This document shows positions 61,585 through 64,000 of a DNA stretch of 64,000 nt, piece after piece. The notes below the pieces were generated by a model. That model saw nothing but the letters and a program-made list of their open reading frames with translations. It was not told the origin of the DNA and searched no databases. Location of the stretch: contig NPFB01000122.1 in NCBI GenBank assembly GCA_014084085.1, positions 114,376-178,375 on the forward strand. The letters run 5' to 3'. Source of the stretch: Hondaea fermentalgiana. Taxonomy: Eukaryota; Sar; Bigyra; Thraustochytrida; Thraustochytriidae. The translations under genes were made by a program, and so were the position numbers. Within the stretch, counting starts at the first letter, position 1, and each line of letters begins with the position of its first letter.

Positions 61585-62299
61585 TTTTCCGAGCGTACCA
61601 AAGTGTAGGCGGCGTGAAGTGAAAAAGAAGAATCGAGTCAGAGAGCCACAAAGCGAAGCTTGCGACTGGTGGTCCAACTGGACAGTTGCCTCCAGGTACG
61701 CTTTTTCCAAACCTCATTTTACCGCCCATCTACTTATTTTCAATCATCTATTTTGTCTGTCAAGAAGCCGAGAATCTTTCTAGTACGTAGAGTCACCTTT
61801 CGAGTGACCTGAAGTCGATTCAGTCGAGTGATGTACCACGGAATCCAAGAGTGTGGAGAAAGAAAAACAAAAGGCCGTCAGCAAATTCATATCCGTACAA
61901 AATGTAAAATGTGCGCGGCGGCGGCGGCTTGCGCACGAACGTAAATGGGGCCAACGCAAGCTCGTGCAAGAGAGAATGCGCGGCAGGCAGGCAGGCAGGC
62001 AGGCAAGCAGGCAGGCACTTGCTTTTCTGATGGAAATTCCTCGCGCCAGTTGGGTCACGACAAACACGTTGGTGATACTCCCTTCACCTTTGTCGCGAAT
62101 GTGCGTGAGAGTGGTGACCATAGTCGACGCCAGAGCACTCGTTGGGCTAGTAAAGTCTGCCGGTCAGAACTTGAGAGGGCAAAGAATACTCGCAAAGGTG
62201 TGAGCAGCTGGCTGGAGGGCTGGCTGGCGAACGGGCAGGAAGGCAGACAGGCAGGCAGGCAAGCAGGCAGGCAGGCCGGCACGCAGGCAGACTAACTGC
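61585..62299. other. Intergenic region between convergent alcohol dehydrogenase and CDK1 genes
   Basis: About 0.7 kb with two GGCA repeat tracts and no gene seen. Confidence 0.5.
61981..62291. repeat. Two (GGCA)n tetranucleotide tracts
   Basis: GGCA/GCAG units at 61981-62017 and again at 62240-62291; the second ends nine bases before the CDK1 stop codon. Confidence 0.93.
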
Positions 62300-63699
62300 C
62301 TACATGTCTTGTGAGTTGGACAGGTCCTCCGCGTCCATCTCATCACGACCCGAAGGCTTTTGCTGCAGTGCGACGCCCTCGTCAACGCCAGCAAAGTACG
62401 AATGCTCGAGCGCGGCCTTGGCAGTGATGCGCTTGGCCGGGTCGTACACCAGCATGGATGAAAGAAGATCCACGCCGTCGTCAGAGAGGTTCTTGACGAG
62501 ATGCTTGAGGTTTTCCGGTGCAATGTACGGCTTTCCGGTCTGGGCGAACTTCTTCATTAGCTTTTGCTTGATGGCTGGCCACTCGGGAAGTTCCGTGAGA
62601 CCCGCCCACTCTTGCTCGTTTGGCGTACCAAGCGCTGAGAAGATCTTGTCCAGCTGAGTTGGCTCCGAGGTGCCGGTAAAGAGCGGTCTACCGTTCGACA
62701 TTTCAGCAAAGATGCATCCAATGCTCCAAATGTCAACGGGTGTTGAATACTTTCTGCTCCCGAGAAGGACATCCGGGGCACGGTACCACAACGTCACGAC
62801 CTCGTGCGTGTAGCTGCGAACGGGAATGCCAAAGGCGCGCGCGAGACCAAAATCTGCGAGCTTGAGCTCTCCCTCTCGATTAATGAGAAGGTTCTGCGGT
62901 TTCAGATCGCGGTGCAAAACGCGGTGGCTATGGCAAAAGGCCACGCCCCGCAGCAGCTGGAACAAAAGGCTCTTGAGCACGTTCGCCTCAAGGCCGCCTT
63001 CGCAGACATCCAGGTACTCTGTGTGTATCGTCGTGGCATTGCCATTTATTTATATTGGCGGGCCAGTGCGTTAGATTGATTATTCTGGGGTGCGTGTGAT
63101 GCCTTTGCTTTCCGTTCATGTTACTGGCTTCAAGTAACTTACTCTTGAGATCCTGGTCTAGATACTCGAACACGAGAGTCAGCTTCCGCTCCGTGTGGAC
63201 GACGTCATAGAGCTTGACGATGTTCGGGTGTTGAAGCTCCTTGAGCAGACTAATTTCGCGAATTGCAGTTCTGTGAAGTTTGGCAGACGGATGTATGTAA
63301 GTCAGTGCACATGTACAGACAGTAGAAGAGAATCGCTTCTTATCTAGTTCCTTTCCTTTTCCCGATCCCGCAGCCAAAGCCACACACAAGCCCACGATCA
63401 CACGTACGATGGGATGCCTTCATCCTCCTGCTCGAGACGGATCCGCTTCAAAGCAATGACTGCGCAAAATGACATAAAGATATAGAAAGAGAGAGAGAGA
63501 CGTATTGTTTCGTACTCATTCCACATGTTAGCTTTTCCTCCCGCTGACACCCAACAAGACAAGTGCGGTCGGTCGCCTTCCTCGCCCGAAGGCACAAACA
63601 AGACAAAAACCTACCTTCTCCAGTAATGCGATCCTTGGCCTTGTACACGACGCCGTACGTGCCCTCGCCAATCTTCACCAGCTTCTGGTAGCGCTCCAT
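62300..63699 (-). CDS. CDK1: Cyclin-dependent kinase 1 (CDC2/CDC28 type), four exons
   Basis: Exons on the minus strand: 63699-63615, 63459-63408, 63270-63143, 63018-62300. Joined they encode 327 residues of a cell-cycle kinase that works with cyclins. Seen: Gly loop [10 protein letters not shown] in exon 1, Lys in [10 protein letters not shown] in exon 2, and the cyclin-binding helix PSTAIRE formed across the exon 2/3 junction. [11 protein letters not shown] and the T-loop [13 protein letters not shown] are in exon 4. The Tyr15-type inhibitory site (TYG) and the T161-type activating Thr are both kept. The PSTAIRE sequence rather than PCTAIRE or PITAIRE supports CDK1. It has a C-terminal extension of about 25 residues rich in Asp, Glu and Ser. 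The stop is TAG. Confidence 0.95.
63019..63142 (-). other. CDK1 intron 3 (124 bp, phase 1)
   Basis: It begins GTAAGT and ends ACACACAG. It splits the second Lys codon of the family sequence DLKKYLD. Confidence 0.9.
63271..63407 (-). other. CDK1 intron 2 (137 bp, phase 2)
   Basis: It begins GTACGT and ends CTTCACAG. It splits the Ser codon of PSTAIRE. Confidence 0.9.
63460..63614 (-). other. CDK1 intron 1 (155 bp, phase 1)
   Basis: On the minus strand it begins GTAGGT and ends TTTTGCGCAG. It splits a Val codon between exons 1 and 2, and splicing restores the family sequence GEVIALK. Confidence 0.9.
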
Positions 63700-64000
63700 C
63701 TTTCCTCACCGGGCGGGCAAGCAACACGCTCGCGCAAAAAGCTCGCACTCCTGCTCCTCGACGACGGCGTGCACGCTGTCGCAGCGTCTGTATGTACCAA
63801 ACGTATGTAATCAGCTCAATCTCTCGCCCCGCCGACGACGGGTGGGGCCTGGGCGGCGCGGCGCGGCGCGGCGCGAGGGAGGGCTGCCGCTGCCGCTGTC
63901 GCTGTCGCGCTGCCGCGGCGAGCTGCGCGGGCGTCCCGAGGCCGCGCGGGCGCTCGAGCGCGGGGCTGCGCGCGGCTGGCTGGCCTGGCCTGGCCAACGA
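63700..64000. other. CDK1 5' region
   Basis: GC-rich leader and promoter DNA, with a GGCGC pentanucleotide run (63852-63875). The window ends before any upstream gene. Confidence 0.5.

Noticed and set aside
1..64000. CRISPR arrays, rRNA and tRNA genes, bacterial operon signals
   Set aside because: The direct repeats are microsatellites without spacers. I found no tRNA A/B-box pair or rRNA-like stretch by eye. The genes are eukaryotic, so ribosome binding sites and operons do not apply.

Overview
The window is nuclear DNA from a gene-dense, GC-rich microbial eukaryote. The evidence is a PSTAIRE-type CDK1 with three GT-AG introns, a HOOK dynein adaptor, a Mediator MED1-like subunit, the SMC5/6 SUMO ligase NSE2, a DH-domain RhoGEF, an AGC kinase and a membrane RING-H2 ligase. 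Most genes have no visible intron. Intergenic DNA is very GC-rich and full of tetra- and pentanucleotide repeats. I infer a labyrinthulomycete/thraustochytrid-like stramenopile; this is a judgement from gene style, not a proven assignment. Two runs of exactly 100 N (11126-11225 and 30702-30801) are scaffold gaps of unknown true size.

Layout. 0-4 kb: a small hotdog-fold acyl-CoA thioesterase (-) and an acidic low-complexity protein (+). 4-12 kb: no convincing gene, first an AT-richer stretch and then GC-rich DNA packed with short tandem repeats. 12-30.5 kb: the main feature, a head-to-tail array of four MscS/MSL-type mechanosensitive channel genes on the + strand (877, 1225, 1002 and 935 residues). 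A 77-residue fifth copy follows that stops inside its first membrane helix. 31-43.5 kb: RhoGEF (+), Golgi-type sulfotransferase (+), MED1-like (-), HOOK (-), NSE2 (+) and an MFS transporter (-). 45-51 kb: the ovothiol synthase OvoA (+) and an AGC kinase with an N-myristoylation-like start (-). 51-56.4 kb: no gene that I can support. 56.4-64 kb: membrane RING-H2 E3 ligase (-), iron-dependent alcohol dehydrogenase (+) and CDK1 (-).

The four channels share a six-helix MSL-type plan: four N-terminal helices, a cytosolic segment, a fifth helix, the pore helix and a beta domain. Between helix 4 and the fifth helix each also carries a conserved box centred on His-His-Val-Asp/Asn-Gly, a long unalike acidic/Ser-rich insert, and a degenerate EF-hand-like loop. 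Copies 3 and 4 are closest, and the fifth fragment belongs with them. This looks like a locally expanded channel family whose membrane core is conserved while tails and inserts have diverged. It is the best candidate here for an undescribed system. The remaining genes are ordinary housekeeping or signalling genes with no evident pathway link to the channels.
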